DNA of 64,000 nt, taken from positions 46,162,911 to 46,226,910 of the forward strand of contig CP136066.1 of NCBI GenBank assembly GCA_032622095.1, given 5' to 3'. This stretch comes from Siphonodentalium dalli (lineage: Eukaryota; Mollusca; Scaphopoda; Gadilida; Siphonodentaliidae). The notes under the pieces were generated by a model. It was not told the DNA's origin. It worked only from the letters and a program-made list of their open reading frames with translations, and did not search any database. The position numbers were made by a program, and so were the translations under genes. Shown here piece by piece: positions 23,411 through 35,000 of the stretch (positions within the stretch are counted from its first letter, which is position 1; every line of letters begins with the position of its first letter).

Positions 23411-23850
23411 CGTTTGGCACCGATCCTGCAAGTACTCAAAGACCGTCCAAGACCTTCCAAAGTTGCGGTTCCAACAAAGTTCCATACGGTTCCAAGTTTG
23501 GTTGGCACCACTTACAGAGAGAATGTTCTTGGGAGGGTTTAGAATGGCACCGCCGACCCTTGAAGGGCTCAAAGAACGTCCAAGAACATTCAAATTTACG
23601 GTTCCGAAGCTATGAATGGGAGGGTTAGAATTGCACCGATCATGGAAGTACTCAGAGAACGTCCAAGAACATTCAAATTTACAGTTCCGAAGCTATGAGG
23701 TCTCTAAAATTATAAATCGCCAATGGCAAAGATCCTGGAAGTACTCAAAGGCCTTCCAACAACATTCAAATTTACAGTTCGAAAGTTATATGGACCCCTC
23801 AAAATTATAAAAGCTTCAATGGCAATGATTCTGCGAGTACTCAAATACCG
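23411..23850. repeat. Diverged tandem repeat of about 90-135 bp
   Basis: Four to five units begin with GGCAC/AGATCCTG-AGTACTCAAAG and continue with ACCGTCCAAGACCATTCAAATTTACGGTTCCGAAG. They start near 23411, 23547, 23633, 23727 and 23820. An isolated unit lies at 24396-24455. Short open frames on both strands across the units are by-products. Confidence 0.8.
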
Positions 23851-23855
23851 TCCGC

Positions 23856-23960
23856 CACCGGTTCACATTTTACATAATGGTTCAGTTGAAGTGCTATAGG
23901 TGTGTATAATGGTTCAGCTGAAGTGCTATATGTTTGCATAATGGTTCCATCAGAAGCTCC
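23856..23960. repeat. 32-bp tandem repeat, about 2.5 copies
   Basis: TAATGGTTCAG(T/C)TGAAGTGCTATA is repeated at 23876 and 23908, with a third partial unit beginning TAATGGTTCCATCAGAAG near 23939. Confidence 0.75.
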
Positions 23961-24469
23961 CTGCGTGTGCCAAACGTAAGTATACATTAAAGGCACGGAC
24001 GGCGTTCGTTGCAGAAATATTTATATTTGTTCAAATCGCCATCAACAGAAGGAACACCATAATATATATAGTTCCGCTCATTGGCCAGACATAATCAGCG
24101 CATAAATAGTATATTGTCGTCAAGACGTACGCTGGTGTACTTAAACAAGAGACTGCACATGTTACAGAAGTTGTGCTTCTGTTTACATAACGCAGGGCAA
24201 TTATATCAGTTAATCACACAAAATTGATATAAACGCTCTTTATTATTTCCATATCAGGATAACAGTAACAAATAACCCTCTTTACGTTTACCATATCCGG
24301 ACCTAAGCAAAAGCCCGTACACCCCTACCAGAGTGCAAATTATTAGGGTAATTAAGAACAGGCCAATTTACCCAGTCATTCGAATATTGTGGCGCGGACC
24401 AGAAAAGCTCAAAGACCGTCCAAGACCATTCAAATTTACGATTCCGAAGTTACGCCTGAATATTAAAGG

Positions 24470-25035
24470 GAGACAATGCACTCAATGAACAATGGTGAGC
24501 TTCGTCCTGCATTATGTTTCTAACGGGGTGTATTAATTCATATTACGTTAAAGTGAGACAATGCACTCAGTTTGTGAATGTTAGAGGGATGAGAGGCACT
24601 CACGTAGGTGAATATTAAAGGGAGGTGATGCAATCTCGGTGTGTGTTCGTAATAGGTGTATAGTGTACGTTCGTAATATGTGTATTACGTTATTTACTGT
24701 CAGATTGTGTTTATCACGTGATGACCTCGATGAACGATGGGATAGCTTCAGCCCTGAATAATAAAGTGAGACAATGCGCTCGCGATGTTAAAGACTGCAC
24801 TCTCAGTGTGTGAATATTAAAGGGACACGAGGTACTCAGTGTGAATATTAAGGTGATGCAATCTCGGCACGTGCATGTTAAAGTGACACGAGGCAATCTC
24901 GGTGTGTGAATATTAAAGGGAGACAAAGCGCTCACATGCATGTTAATGGGAGGTGATGCAATCTCGGTGTGTGAATATTAAAGGGACACAATGCACTCTA
25001 AAGGGACGCACGGCACCCGCAGTGGGTATAAGTTA
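24470..25035. repeat. Degenerate repeat region with GTGAATATTAAAGGGACAC motif
   Basis: TGAATATTAAAGGGA is followed by CACAATGCACTC-, CACGAGGCACTC- or GGTGATGCAATCTCGG-type text about ten times at irregular spacing. The first half, from 24539, is duplicated in inverted orientation at 33728-34010. Confidence 0.75.
24539..24822 (+). repeat. 284-bp inverted repeat, left arm
   Basis: The reverse complement of this block occurs at 33728-34010 with roughly 95 percent identity by eye. Long exact stretches are shared, such as GATGAACGATGGGATAGCTT and GTGTATAGTGTACGTTCGTA. The two arms enclose about 8.9 kb holding the acidic-gene pair and the gypsy relic. Confidence 0.85.
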
Positions 25036-25039
25036 AAAG

Positions 25040-25345
25040 GACACAAAACAAAATTCGAACTAAAATTTCAAAAATAAAGAAAAAAATATAAAACTTTCAA
25101 AACTTAATTTTTTTTTCAAAAATTTTAAGAAAAAGTTCAAAAACTTTCAAAGTTTCAAAAATTTAAAAAAAAAATCAAATTTTCCAAAATAAAAACAAAA
25201 AACTCCAGAATAATAAAACAAATTGTCATCTTCAAATTTTTGAAGCGTTATAAAATCAATTATTTTTAAATCTTCAAATTTTTCACGAATTAAGATAAAA
25301 TTTACCAATTTTGAAACTTCAAACTTTCGGGCTCTTATCTCATAC
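25040..25345. repeat. A/T-rich low-complexity tract
   Basis: Plus-strand A-rich text with recurring AAACTTTCAAA and AAAATTTT motifs. It lies downstream (minus sense) of the left acidic-gene tail. A short minus-strand open frame across it is compositionally biased and not credited. Confidence 0.7.
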
Positions 25346-25417
25346 ATATCATCTCCCAGCCCCAATATGAATATATAACAAAGACGAGAATAACATTTTG
25401 ATAAAGTTTATTGAAAT

Positions 25418-25640
25418 TTAATCATTGTCTGAATCTTCAATCGTTAGATTTATTTCTAAGAGTTTCTTGAATTTCCTCATCGCTTCATCCGCAGCCCATT
25501 CATTATTTTATCCGAGTTTGGTCAGCTTGACCATTTTCTTCATGATAGTGCTATGGATGGGGGATGTTTTCAATCGATGCTGGTATTCTATCAATCGTCT
25601 GTATCTTTTGAGAAAGAGATCAAACTCGATGCACATTTGC
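25418..25640 (-). pseudogene. Acidic-protein gene, C-terminal copy (left, inverted)
   Basis: Minus-strand sequence encodes the same C-terminus as 27003-27224 on the plus strand: EFDLFLKRYRRLIEYQHRL, then PIHSTIMKKMVKLTKLG, then EAMRKFKKLLEINL, ending DSDND and stop at 25418-25420. A TAA replaces a Tyr codon after KLTKLG. This copy keeps the G that the right copy has lost, so each copy documents the other's damage. AATAAA (25407-25412 on the minus strand) follows the stop within a few bases. Upstream, minus-sense coding continues into the minisatellite. The family is unknown to me. Confidence 0.65.
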
Positions 25641-26380
25641 TCTTTCCCCTTCTCATCTATTGCTCATTGCTCTTTTCCCTTCTCCCCTTTTGCGCAGTTG
25701 CTCTTTTTCCCTCTCCCTCTTGCTCATTTGCTCGTTTCCCCTCCACTCTTGCACAGTTGCTCTCTTCCCCTCTCGCCTTTTGCTCCGCTCTTTTCCCTCT
25801 GCTCTCTTGCTCAGTTGCTCTTTTCCCTCTCCCCTTGCTCACTTGCTCTTTTTCTCTTATTCTCTATTGCTCATTTGCTCTTTCCCCTACCCCTATTCTC
25901 AGTTGCTCTTTTGCCTCTCCCCTTTTGCTCAATTGCTCTTTTCCCTCCCCGTTTTGCTCAGTTGCTCTTTTCCCTCTCCCATATTGCTCTTTGTCCCTCT
26001 TTATTGCTCATTTGCTCTTATTCCCCTGCCCCTACTTCTCAGTTGCTCTTTTCCCTCTCCTCTCTTGCTCAGTTGATCTTTTCTCTCTCACCTCTTGCTC
26101 AGTTGCTCTTTTCCCTCACCCTCTTTCTCAGTTGCTCTTTTCTCCTCTTCTCTATTGCTCATTCGCTCTTCCCCCTGCCCTATTATCAGTTGCTCTTTTG
26201 CCTCTCCCCTCTTGCTCAGTTACTCTTTTCGCTCTCCCCTCTTGCTCAGTTGCTCTTTCCCCCCTCTCTTGCTCAGTTGCTCTTTCCCCATCTCCCTTTT
26301 TTCTCATTTGCTCTTTCCATCTCCCCTCTTGTTCGTTTGCTCTTTTTCTCCTCTTCTCTATTGCTGATTTGCTCTTTACT
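25641..26380. repeat. Pyrimidine-rich minisatellite, about 30-bp units
   Basis: About 24 units of the type TTGCTCTTTTCCCTCTCCCCTCTTGCTCAG run continuously. Because the unit is close to a multiple of three, two plus-strand frames stay open for more than 340 codons, and minus-strand Glu/Lys/Arg/Gln-rich frames also stay open. In minus sense one frame reads KEQLSKRGEG-type repeats leading towards the acidic-protein tail at 25640. The array may therefore be an expansion of a charged coding segment. I see no evidence that the plus-strand frames are genes. Confidence 0.9.
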
Positions 26381-26455
26381 CGTTTTGTTTTTTTGTTTTT
26401 TTTTCGACGCACAAACCCCCTTACAACAAAAAAAAATCCCGCCGAAAAAGGGGAG

Positions 26456-27224
26456 ATGAGGAGGCCGCGTACGCCTTTTTTACCTAAGAACAATAACTCT
26501 AAAAGAAAAATAGAGGTACGAACACGGCGAGTTTATAATACCGCACCATGTTCTCTCTTCTTTTCGCTCATACAAGAACGATAGTTCTTCCCGTAATTCG
26601 AGATAATGCACCGGTGCCATTTATGCGGAAAGATCTTATCGACGAACTACAAAGACATAAGAATAGTAAACACGGAGTTATGTCAAGAATGAAGAACGAT
26701 ATATTCGGGCGATACGACGATACTGCGTATGACCGAGAAACGGATATTGTTTGGGACGAAGATGAACGGAAAACGATATCAGATTCGGAGGATTCGGAGG
26801 ATGATACTGTCGCCGGTAGTAGAGCGCCAATCGGCCGTAAGAAAGCTGCACAATGCGCCAGCGAGATGGACACATTCAAAAGTATGTTGAAACGCGTCAA
26901 CGATGATGCGGAAGTGATGGCAGTGTGGTCTGATTAGGTTGATCGACATATGGAAGAAGAGTGCATGTCGGAAGAAGGGGCTGAGGAAAAAGCTCAACGA
27001 GAATGCATCGACACAGAGTTTGATCTCTTTCTCAAAAGTTACAGACGATTGATAGAATACCAGCATCGATTGAAAACATCCCCCATACATAGCACTATCA
27101 TGAAGAAAATGGTCAACTGACCAAACTCGGATATAATAAAGAATGGGCTGCGGATGAAGCGATGAGGAAATTCATGAAACTCTTAGAAATAAATCTAATG
27201 ATTGAAGATTCAGACAATGATTAA
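26456..27224 (+). pseudogene. Unknown acidic-protein gene (right copy, fullest)
   Basis: A possible start at 26456 gives a basic N-terminus (MRRPRTPFLPKNNNSKRKI). A frame change near 26550-26580 leads into the 130-codon open stretch 26548-26937. That stretch holds PVPFMRKDLIDELQRHK, a region with paired acidic residues and serines (SDSEDSEDD), and SEMDTFKSMLKRV. It stops at TAG 26935-26937, but protein-like sequence continues in the same frame (EEECMSEEGAEEKAQ, EFDLFLKSYRRLIEY). A one-base deletion near 27115, relative to the left copy, precedes the last 35 codons and the stop at 27222-27224. Total coding potential is about 250 residues: basic start, acidic middle, helical charged end. No membrane segment or known domain is recognised. 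A DNA-virus or large-transposon origin is possible but unproven. Confidence 0.5.
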
Positions 27225-27225
27225 A

Positions 27226-30200
27226 TGGTGGTGGTTTTACCATTAAAAGTGGACTCTGTATAAAGAACTCCGCGCTGCAACCTAAGCTTAGAAAAATGTC
27301 TTAAAAATGCTGAATGAAGCTTAGAAGGGGAAGGGACTTTCTCTTTGGGCAACTATTTCTTCTCACGACTGATAACCATACGGACAATACATCATCTCTT
27401 TCCTGCAATCTTCTCCAATCCTTATAATTCATTTCATCAAGATCATGACCTACATCATCTTGAACAGAATTTAAAACATCAGTGCTGCAACATAAACTTT
27501 CAACAAAAGGTTGCTGAACCTGTAATGAATTACAAATAACTTGAACTGAATCATTTGTAATCATATCTGAAGAAGGTGTATCCAACCTAGATAAGTCATC
27601 TGCATCGGTATTAGATTTACCGGGTCTGTAAACAATATCAAATTTAAAAGAACCTAGAGCGGATAACCATCTCTGTCCAGTAGCATCTAATTTGGCTGAA
27701 GTTAAAACATATGTTATCAGGATTGTTATCAGTATACACTACAAAATAATTACCATATAGATAGTCATAAAACTTTTCTGTAACTGCCCACTTTAAAGCT
27801 AAAAATTCTAACTTAAGTGCCGGATAATTCTTTTCTGCTGCTGTGGTTCCTCGGCTGCCATACGCAATAACTCTCTTCACGCCATCGAACTCTTGGTAAA
27901 GGACACAACCTAAACCATGGCGGGACGCATCAGTATGGACTTCAAAGGGCCTGCTGTAATCGGGGTAGCCTAAAATGGGTGGATTAGAAAGACGATCTTT
28001 CAAAGTATCAAATGCAGACTGCTGCTCATGCTCCCATTTCCACTGCCACGTAAAAGAGGATTTAACCTTGTTCTTTGGCTTCTTTGTATTTGTAGGGGGA
28101 AGTAAATCTGTCAAGGGCTTAGCAATCCTGGAAAAATTAGGACAATATTTTCTGTAGTAACCTGCAAAGCCAAGAAATGATCGCAACTGATCAAAGTTCT
28201 TGGGAACTGGCCAGTTGACAATTTTGTCAACTTTTGCAGGATCTGTCTCGATACCTTTCTCTGAAACTACATGGCCTACATATGAGACACGGCGCATGAA
28301 AAATGTACACTTTGCTGGGGCCAGTTTCAAACCACATTCTCTGAGCCTGTCAAAAACAAGTCTAAGTCGCTCCAACTTCTCCGGAACAGATTTTGACCAT
28401 ACAATGAAATCATCAACATAAATATTACATATATTCCTGTTCAGACCATCGAGGCAGTCTTCCATGATTCTCTGAAAGCTAGAAGGACTATTGTTCAAAC
28501 CAAATGCAAGTCTATTATATTCATAGAAACCTAGACCTCCAACAGTAAAAGCTGTTCTCTCTTTGTGCTCCTCTGCAATTTCCAATTGATGAAAACCAGA
28601 TTTGAGATCGAGAACTGAGTAGTACTTTGCACCTGCTAAGTAATCAAAAAGATCTTCAGGCCTTGGGAGTGCATAATTATCTGGAATAGTGCGCTTATTT
28701 AAAATTCTGAAGTCTGTACATATGCGAAGGTCACTTGAACCCTTCTTCCTAACTAAAACAACATTAGAAGAACATGGACTGTGAGATCGGCGTATAATGC
28801 CGGCAGCTAACAACTGGTGAAGATGATTTCTCACTTCATCAATCATGCTTGGAGGTAAACGTCTCGGACGATCCTTGAAAGGCGTAGAATCATACATGTC
28901 GATCCTATGCTTAACTGCACTGTAAAAACCTAAGTCAAGATCATGCTGTGAAAAAACATCTGAAAACTCTTTGATGAGATTCAATGCAACAGATATATCC
29001 TTTACATCATCAAGAGAATAAACATCAATCGTAATTGTATCAATAAATGAAGAGGTAGTCTCTGAACCTGGGGAGGTTTCAATATCTTGCTCAACAGAGT
29101 TAGGTGCTATACTAATAGTCCTAGAAGAAATATTTGACAAGTGAACATCAACAGTATCAGTGCTCTTGAAATCATATTTCACAATATATGGACCTATCTC
29201 TAAAAAGTTGAACCACTCATCATCTGGAAGTGGCTGCAAAATAGCACATGTGGGTTGGTAAGGAATCTTATGATAAAAAAAACCAGTAACAACTTTCTTA
29301 GTATTAGGATGGAGAATAACATGAGTATTCTCAGCAGACTTTACATGACCTAGAACAAAGTTGTGTTTAGCAAGTTCTTTCTCCCTAGAAATCATGCATC
29401 TGAATGCCATGAACCAAGATGATGACAAGTTTGCATTCTGTAAAAACCTGTTACCATGTGCATCTTTGCACAACTGCATGAGTTCTGAAAGAATATTAGT
29501 TCCTAGCAAAACTGGCACTGACATGTTATAAGAACTGTTTGACACTACAAGAAAAATGAACTCTTTGCCTGAATCTTGTCCTAAAGAAGGAACTGTAATA
29601 GGACACTGAATGTATCCAAGATAAGGGAGTTTGTTGCCATCAGCACACTCTATATTACGTATAACGGACAAGGGCTGCAAAGGAATATGTTTCAAGAAAG
29701 TGCTGTAAAATTGCTCGCAAATTGTGGAGCAAGTCGAACCTGTATCAACAAGAGCCTTAGTATTGTAACCTGAAACAATAATATCTGACTCCGTAGCATT
29801 TCCATTTATACAATGTTCCTTACTGGAATCATTAATAAATTGAGATTTGTTAATAAATCTCCGGGATCTATCCTGTGGACGAAAAACTTTATCTCTATCA
29901 TAGTAGCGATAGTATCCACCTTTCCTACAACCAAACGCTTTATGCGTCAAATCACCACATTTCCAACAGCCGGTGTATCTACCAGATACATACTCTCCTT
30001 GTAACCTATCATTGGTGTGATTATTATAATCATTTCTCTCATCTGAAACATTATGTCACTCCTTCTGAAAATAATGAGCATTATCGCTTCTCTCAGTATA
30101 CTGCCTTCTGCGATTCCTATTCTGATATCTCTGCGCACGCCGTCTGGAGTAAGAGTTATAACCACTGTTATAATTATCATTTCTCTAATAATCATCATTG

Positions 30201-30301
30201 CTATTTTCACTATTTCTCTTCAACTCCTCTATCCGAACTGTCAATTCCAATATCTCGGCCTGTATCTTCAACATAACTTCCTCTGAAATCTGTGACGCCA
30301 T
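27226..30301 (-). pseudogene. Ty3/gypsy retrotransposon polyprotein (zinc knuckle-PR-RT-RNase H), truncated
   Basis: Minus strand from ATG at 30299-30301. A short helical start is followed by a Tyr/Asn/Arg-rich region and a CCHC zinc knuckle (CWKCGDLTHKAFGC, residues about 112-125). Then come aspartic protease (LVDTGS near residue 186; LLGTNIL), reverse transcriptase (DFRILNKRTIPDNY, AFGLNNSPSSFQ, YVDD at 28409-28420) and RNase H (HTDAS near 27930; VVYTDNNP). Damage: TAG 30185-30187, TGA 30056-30058, a one-base frameshift near 27727 just after TDNNP, and another near 27310. The sequence then reaches the region before the integrase zinc finger (LQRGVLYTE) and ends at 27226. Integrase and the 3' LTR are gone; no envelope gene is seen. 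The enzyme set would copy element RNA into DNA in cytoplasmic particles. Confidence 0.95.
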
Positions 30302-31560
30302 CTTTCACTAACTCGCAAATAGCTACGGAAAATTTGAAAGTATTTCAACGACGATCGACCTACAAATTCTAAGAAATATCTCTGCAAAAAAAAACAAGTG
30401 TCGCTTTAACTAACTGGAATAAAAAATGATTCAAGTCGAAACCTACAAGAGAATTCGGGAAAAAAAATCACTAAGTGTAAAGGTCAAAGTAAATAAACTT
30501 GTTGAACGCTGAAAACGTCAAGTGAAAATACACTAAACTCAATATCTGAAAAACCGACGCGCTGAAATTTATACAGAAAAACCTAAGTATTTTCTGCAAA
30601 CCAACTCAGAAATCACTGAAAAACAAAATTCACTTTGTAATTAAACCTGCGGGAAAAAAAAAGATTCTGCGGAAAAATTAATTCAAGAAAAATTCTCAAG
30701 TCCAACTACGTAAGAAAATTTCTGAAAAAAAATATTTATCAAGTTCACCGTAACTCAGAACACTGTAAGTCACCTACAATTTGACTACCAAACGAATACC
30801 TACAAGTCGCATACAAATTCAAAATTAATCTGCGATTAAATATTCAAATCACCTATTTCCGCTCGCTATCTGATGTCAACTGAAATAATTTCAAAGTCAG
30901 ATCCAACCTGATCTATCACAAACTACAACTCAACAATGGAAAAATAAATTAATTTTCCAAGACATCACCATTAAGTCACCTAATTTCAAGTTAATTGTGC
31001 CGTCCGGCGACAAAACTGAAATATAATCAATCACGTGATGACACAACAACACATATGAACATTAAAGTTCACCGTCAACTGAAAGTTGATTCGAAAAATT
31101 ATTTTCCGAACTTGCTCTGAAAAATCACCTATTTTCGAGCTATATACTCCACCGTCAACTACGAAATTCTCAAATCACAATTCACCGTCACTGAAAATCA
31201 ATAAAGATTTTTACAATCACCTATTGTCGCACTATAAATTCACCGTCGTCTGAAAATTTGAACACAAATTTCACTTCCGCTTGCATGCTAAGTGTGGACT
31301 GGCTGAAAATTTATAAGTTTTCTTGCCGACAACTGCTACTAATTAGTTTGGTTAAGTTAACTTCCACCTAATTAGTGTCGCGACGAATTAACTCATGCAC
31401 CTATCTGATGAAATGAGATGAAAGCAAGCGCGATGCGTACTTGCCTCACACAAAACAAATTTAGTGGGAAAGATGGTGTGGGCTGGGCGGGGAAGGGGTC
31501 TGGGTTGACTCACCGTTAACCTGAGACTCCGACAACTGCAGACTCCGACACCAACTTACC
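30302..31560 (-). other. Probable 5' leader of the gypsy element
   Basis: About 1.2 kb upstream (minus sense) of the polyprotein start has no long open frame. It is rich in A-runs and in recurring CACCGTCAACTGAAA-like phrases on the plus strand. Near 31525-31558 the minus strand has two tandem copies of TGTCGGAGTCT beside TGGTAAGTTGG. This is a possible LTR/primer-binding-site boundary, but I could not match it to a tRNA end. The gag core may have been lost from this interval. Confidence 0.4.
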
Positions 31561-33727
31561 ATGTCACGACTATCAACAAACCAAGATGACAACACCTGCT
31601 TGTACTACCAAAACTAGTTGGGACAATTTGTCCAACACCGGGTCTGAAAACTACTAACTTATTAATGCAAAGTCTGAATTGCATTGCATAATGTTGGAGA
31701 CAAAAAGTATTTATTACACCATCACAAAAAAGTGATGACCGAATGTCAAGAAATTTGAAATATTCTCGACCAATTTCGGTTTCAGAAAATCTCCGATAAT
31801 TTGCAATGAAATTCACCTTGCAATTAACAAGCTGACATTTGGCCTACATGTATGCATTCAGTACTGAGCCATTTAATACAACAAATGTAACTTTTTTGAC
31901 AATATGTTAGTCAAAGAAAAACTTTGACAGCATACAATATATAATGTGTGGCTGGACGGATATATTATATACCTAGCTACTCCTATAGTTACCTAAATAA
32001 AAGCTAATTATAAGCTCTTAAATGCTACTTGATCAGAAGATTTGAAAACAGACTATACACGTGTTTATTTGTTTACTTTGTTCTGATCAATAGAAAATGT
32101 GACCCGGCGACGAAACGAAAACGAAACCACGGACTACCAAATTCCGGAAAACACAACTTTACCGGGTTTTAATTTACCAAAATCCGGACCACGATATTGG
32201 CAGATAACAAACCGAATTTAAAGTTTGGACTTTGCCCAAACGCCAAAAAAACAGCGCTGACAATACAAAAGTTTAGACATAATTATAATATTAAAGGAAT
32301 ACAGTCACACCAAAACAATGTGTTTACAAATTTCACTGAATAACACGAACATTTTACAAAATTTATCAAATTTTCAACAGAATGTTTTTATGCCTTTTTA
32401 AGCATAAAACTGTTCAAATCGTATTGTCTCTTCAAATCCAACGCTGAATATCTCCAGAAATCCTGACTGTCATTTTTCAGACCAAAAACACGAAATTTCA
32501 CCAAGTTCCATTTTTCACACCAAATTCAAAGTTCCACACTATAATCAGAGCTATAGCTATACGAATGGGCGTCATTGTGGTAGAGCACAGGGGTTGGTCT
32601 TAAATGAACCATGTCGCTATCACAAACATTTATGGGCTCTGAGTCTTAACATCTGGCAGGGTCTATAGAAAGCTGAGCCTACCTTTAAAAGTCTTCATCA
32701 TGCATTTATTTGATACTCATCATCATGCAATACTAAACGGAACACAATCCAACATCACAGGACACATGGATGACATCACATACAGCTATACAGACAGCAA
32801 GACATCCAACAACATCAAACATCAGACATCACACATCAGACATCAATCCAGAGATGTCCAACGAGAAAAAGGACCCTGGTGAACAAATACATAGATTGTA
32901 GTTGCTACCAAAATATATATCCAGAATGGATATAAATAAATATGTGAAATGTGATTGTGTCAAAAACCAACTTCCCTATTGTCGATATAAACAACTATTT
33001 GACACAATCCTAACTGTGACGAACAGTTAGAAATAAAACATACATGCTGGTATAAAAAAGGGAGATTATGAACGCAGTGTGCGATTTCCAATCCCTAAAC
33101 TATTGGGTAAATATATATTGCAAATGTGATGTAATTCTAAACTTCCAAAACGAAGACAATAGTATTAAAATACAAGATATTATAACGGGTAAAAACATAA
33201 CAAATATCACATACCATATCGTAGGAACATAGGTCAAGATGTCATAACGTAGTATTCATCTTATTCTTTATAACTTTATCATTCTTCAACCATTTGAAGA
33301 CTTTCAAGTGCGACGACAATAAATGTCAAACGAGACGAACGATGTGTACTCTTCGAGGACCAAATACGAACTGACAAAAGGCGGCAAATAAGCTTACCTG
33401 TGACTGGCTAAGACACCTTAGTGGCCGACAGTTAGATCTAATATTGGGCTCAAACATAGACAGAGAATAGACTTAAGTGGGTGAAAATTTGGGCGTAGAT
33501 AGAAATACGAAATAGCAAAATAGAGATCAGGAACCGAAACTAGGAACGGGAAATTAAAGAACGGAATAGCGCGACATGGAACGAAATGGACCAAGTACGC
33601 GGAATGAAATGATAATGCAGCTATAAAATGTATATTAGTGAGTTAGGTACAATAACTTAGTTAGTATACATGTGTAGCATCTATTAAAGGCATATACTGT
33701 TTTGGTATATAAAATAGCACTGTCACA
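31561..33727. other. Possible 5' LTR remnant, then unannotated sequence
   Basis: The part adjoining 31560 could be the gypsy 5' LTR, read on the minus strand. It contains an AATAAATAC motif near 31710, but no second LTR exists in the window for comparison, so its limits are unknown. From about 32100 to 33727 I see no gene, repeat boundary or RNA. Confidence 0.3.
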
Positions 33728-34010
33728 CTTTAATATTCACATACTGAGAGTGCCGTCTTTAACATCGCGAGCGCATTGTCTCACTTTAATATTCAGGACT
33801 GAAGCTATCCCATCGTTCATCGAGGTCATCACGTGATATACACAATCTGACAGTAGATAACGTAATACACATATTACGAACGTACACTATACACCTATTA
33901 CGAACGTACGCTGAGATTGCATCCCTCCCTTTAATATTCACCTACGTGAGTGCCTCTCATGCCTCTAACATTAACAAACTGAGTGCATTGTCTCACTTTA
34001 ACGTAATATG
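33728..34010 (-). repeat. 284-bp inverted repeat, right arm
   Basis: Reverse-complement partner of 24539-24822. Its ends coincide with TTTAATATTCACATA on the left and TAACGTAATATG on the right. Sequence beyond both ends is unrelated to the flanks of the left arm. Confidence 0.85.
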
Positions 34011-34204
34011 ACGAAAATACGCTTAAAAACAAATAGGCAAATTATGGAACTATATGTTTCGTCGCAAGGCAGAGCGCCCAAATTACGTTTGTGAAGCGTC
34101 TCTGCCAACGCTGTGCATGCATTTTACATGCATTTTCAGCTTCATTTAAACAAATTTATTTGATAAAAGGCAAAAAGCTCTAGTTTTTTCATGTGATATA
34201 TACA

Positions 34205-34292
34205 AGATCTTCAACTCGTTATGTTGGGATATAAGATTTTATGAAACTCGTTTCATAAAATCTTATATCCCAACATAACTCGTTGGAGATCT
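34205..34292. repeat. Near-perfect palindrome, arms about 43 bp
   Basis: GTTATGTTGGGATATAAGAT pairs with ATCTTATATCCCAACATAAC, and TTTTATGAAACTCG meets TTTCATAAAA at the centre near 34248. The outer ends AGATCTTCAAC and GTTGGAGATCT also pair. The centre phrase TTATGAAACTCGT is shared with the hairpin at 8556-8675. Confidence 0.9.
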
Positions 34293-34740
34293 TCTATTAT
34301 ATTATGTTGTGTGATAACTTGTCAGTTTCGCGCGCCCACACAAGTCCACATTAGGTATTTAGTATAATGTATGTTATACATATCCGATGTCAAATGGGTG
34401 GGATTCGCGTCGATGATAATCAGGTCCACTGCAGCAAGTCTTTTGTAGATTTTCATGTCTATAGCATGATTTTGCGACTTGTGCGATTTAGAAAGGGGAT
34501 AAACATGCTATGTATTTATTTGGGACGTTTATCGGTGGGCTTTCTGATGGAAAGGATCCGTATACCGGCTCTACGCGGTACGGATAACACTGCATTTTCT
34601 ATCACAAAACTCCATCGATAAACATCCAAAATTACACCAGACAACATGTTTATCCTCTGCATGGTTGATGTATTTCCATATCAGGAATAGACTAACAAGA
34701 ATGCTCTTTATTATTCTTTTCTCTGAGAAAAACGGCACCC

Positions 34741-35000
34741 AACTTATCTAATGACCTGACCAACATCTCTACGTCGATGTCCAGGCTATTAGCGCGGACC
34801 CCTATTGAATATAACGGCTCCCGGAGATTAATGATATCATGTCTGACTTTGCTCAACTATTGCAAACTAATGAGAAGATTTTAATGAGCACTTACGCCGC
34901 CAAATATCGAGTGTTGTGACGTTTCGATGCTGAACATTTGGGAAATGTCCTCGGGTGTTCAAAGCGTATATTCCCCAGTTGTTCGATGCCGATGCACATT
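34741..35000 (+). repeat. Old direct repeat, left of the 680-bp array
   Basis: It is similar to 38185-38450. Both contain a TACGTCGAT-TCCA(G/T)G-TATTAG block followed by CGGACCCCTATTG-like text, and later TTTTAATGAG, AATATCGA/GATATCGAC and TTCGATGCTGAA. Divergence is high and indels are present. Confidence 0.55.

Noticed and set aside
25425-26584. Two plus-strand open frames of more than 340 codons, rich in Leu/Phe/Pro/Ser
   Set aside because: They are produced by the 30-bp pyrimidine minisatellite, whose period keeps several frames open. Composition is the repeat translated, with no domain or start context.
29813-30286. Plus-strand open frames at the 5' end of the gypsy element
   Set aside because: They are antisense to the zinc-knuckle/Asn-Tyr-Arg-rich coding region, which explains the openness.
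27226-34010. An envelope gene or complete retrovirus
   Set aside because: No frame with signal peptide, glycoprotein or membrane-anchor features was found. Integrase is lost and only one possible LTR remains.
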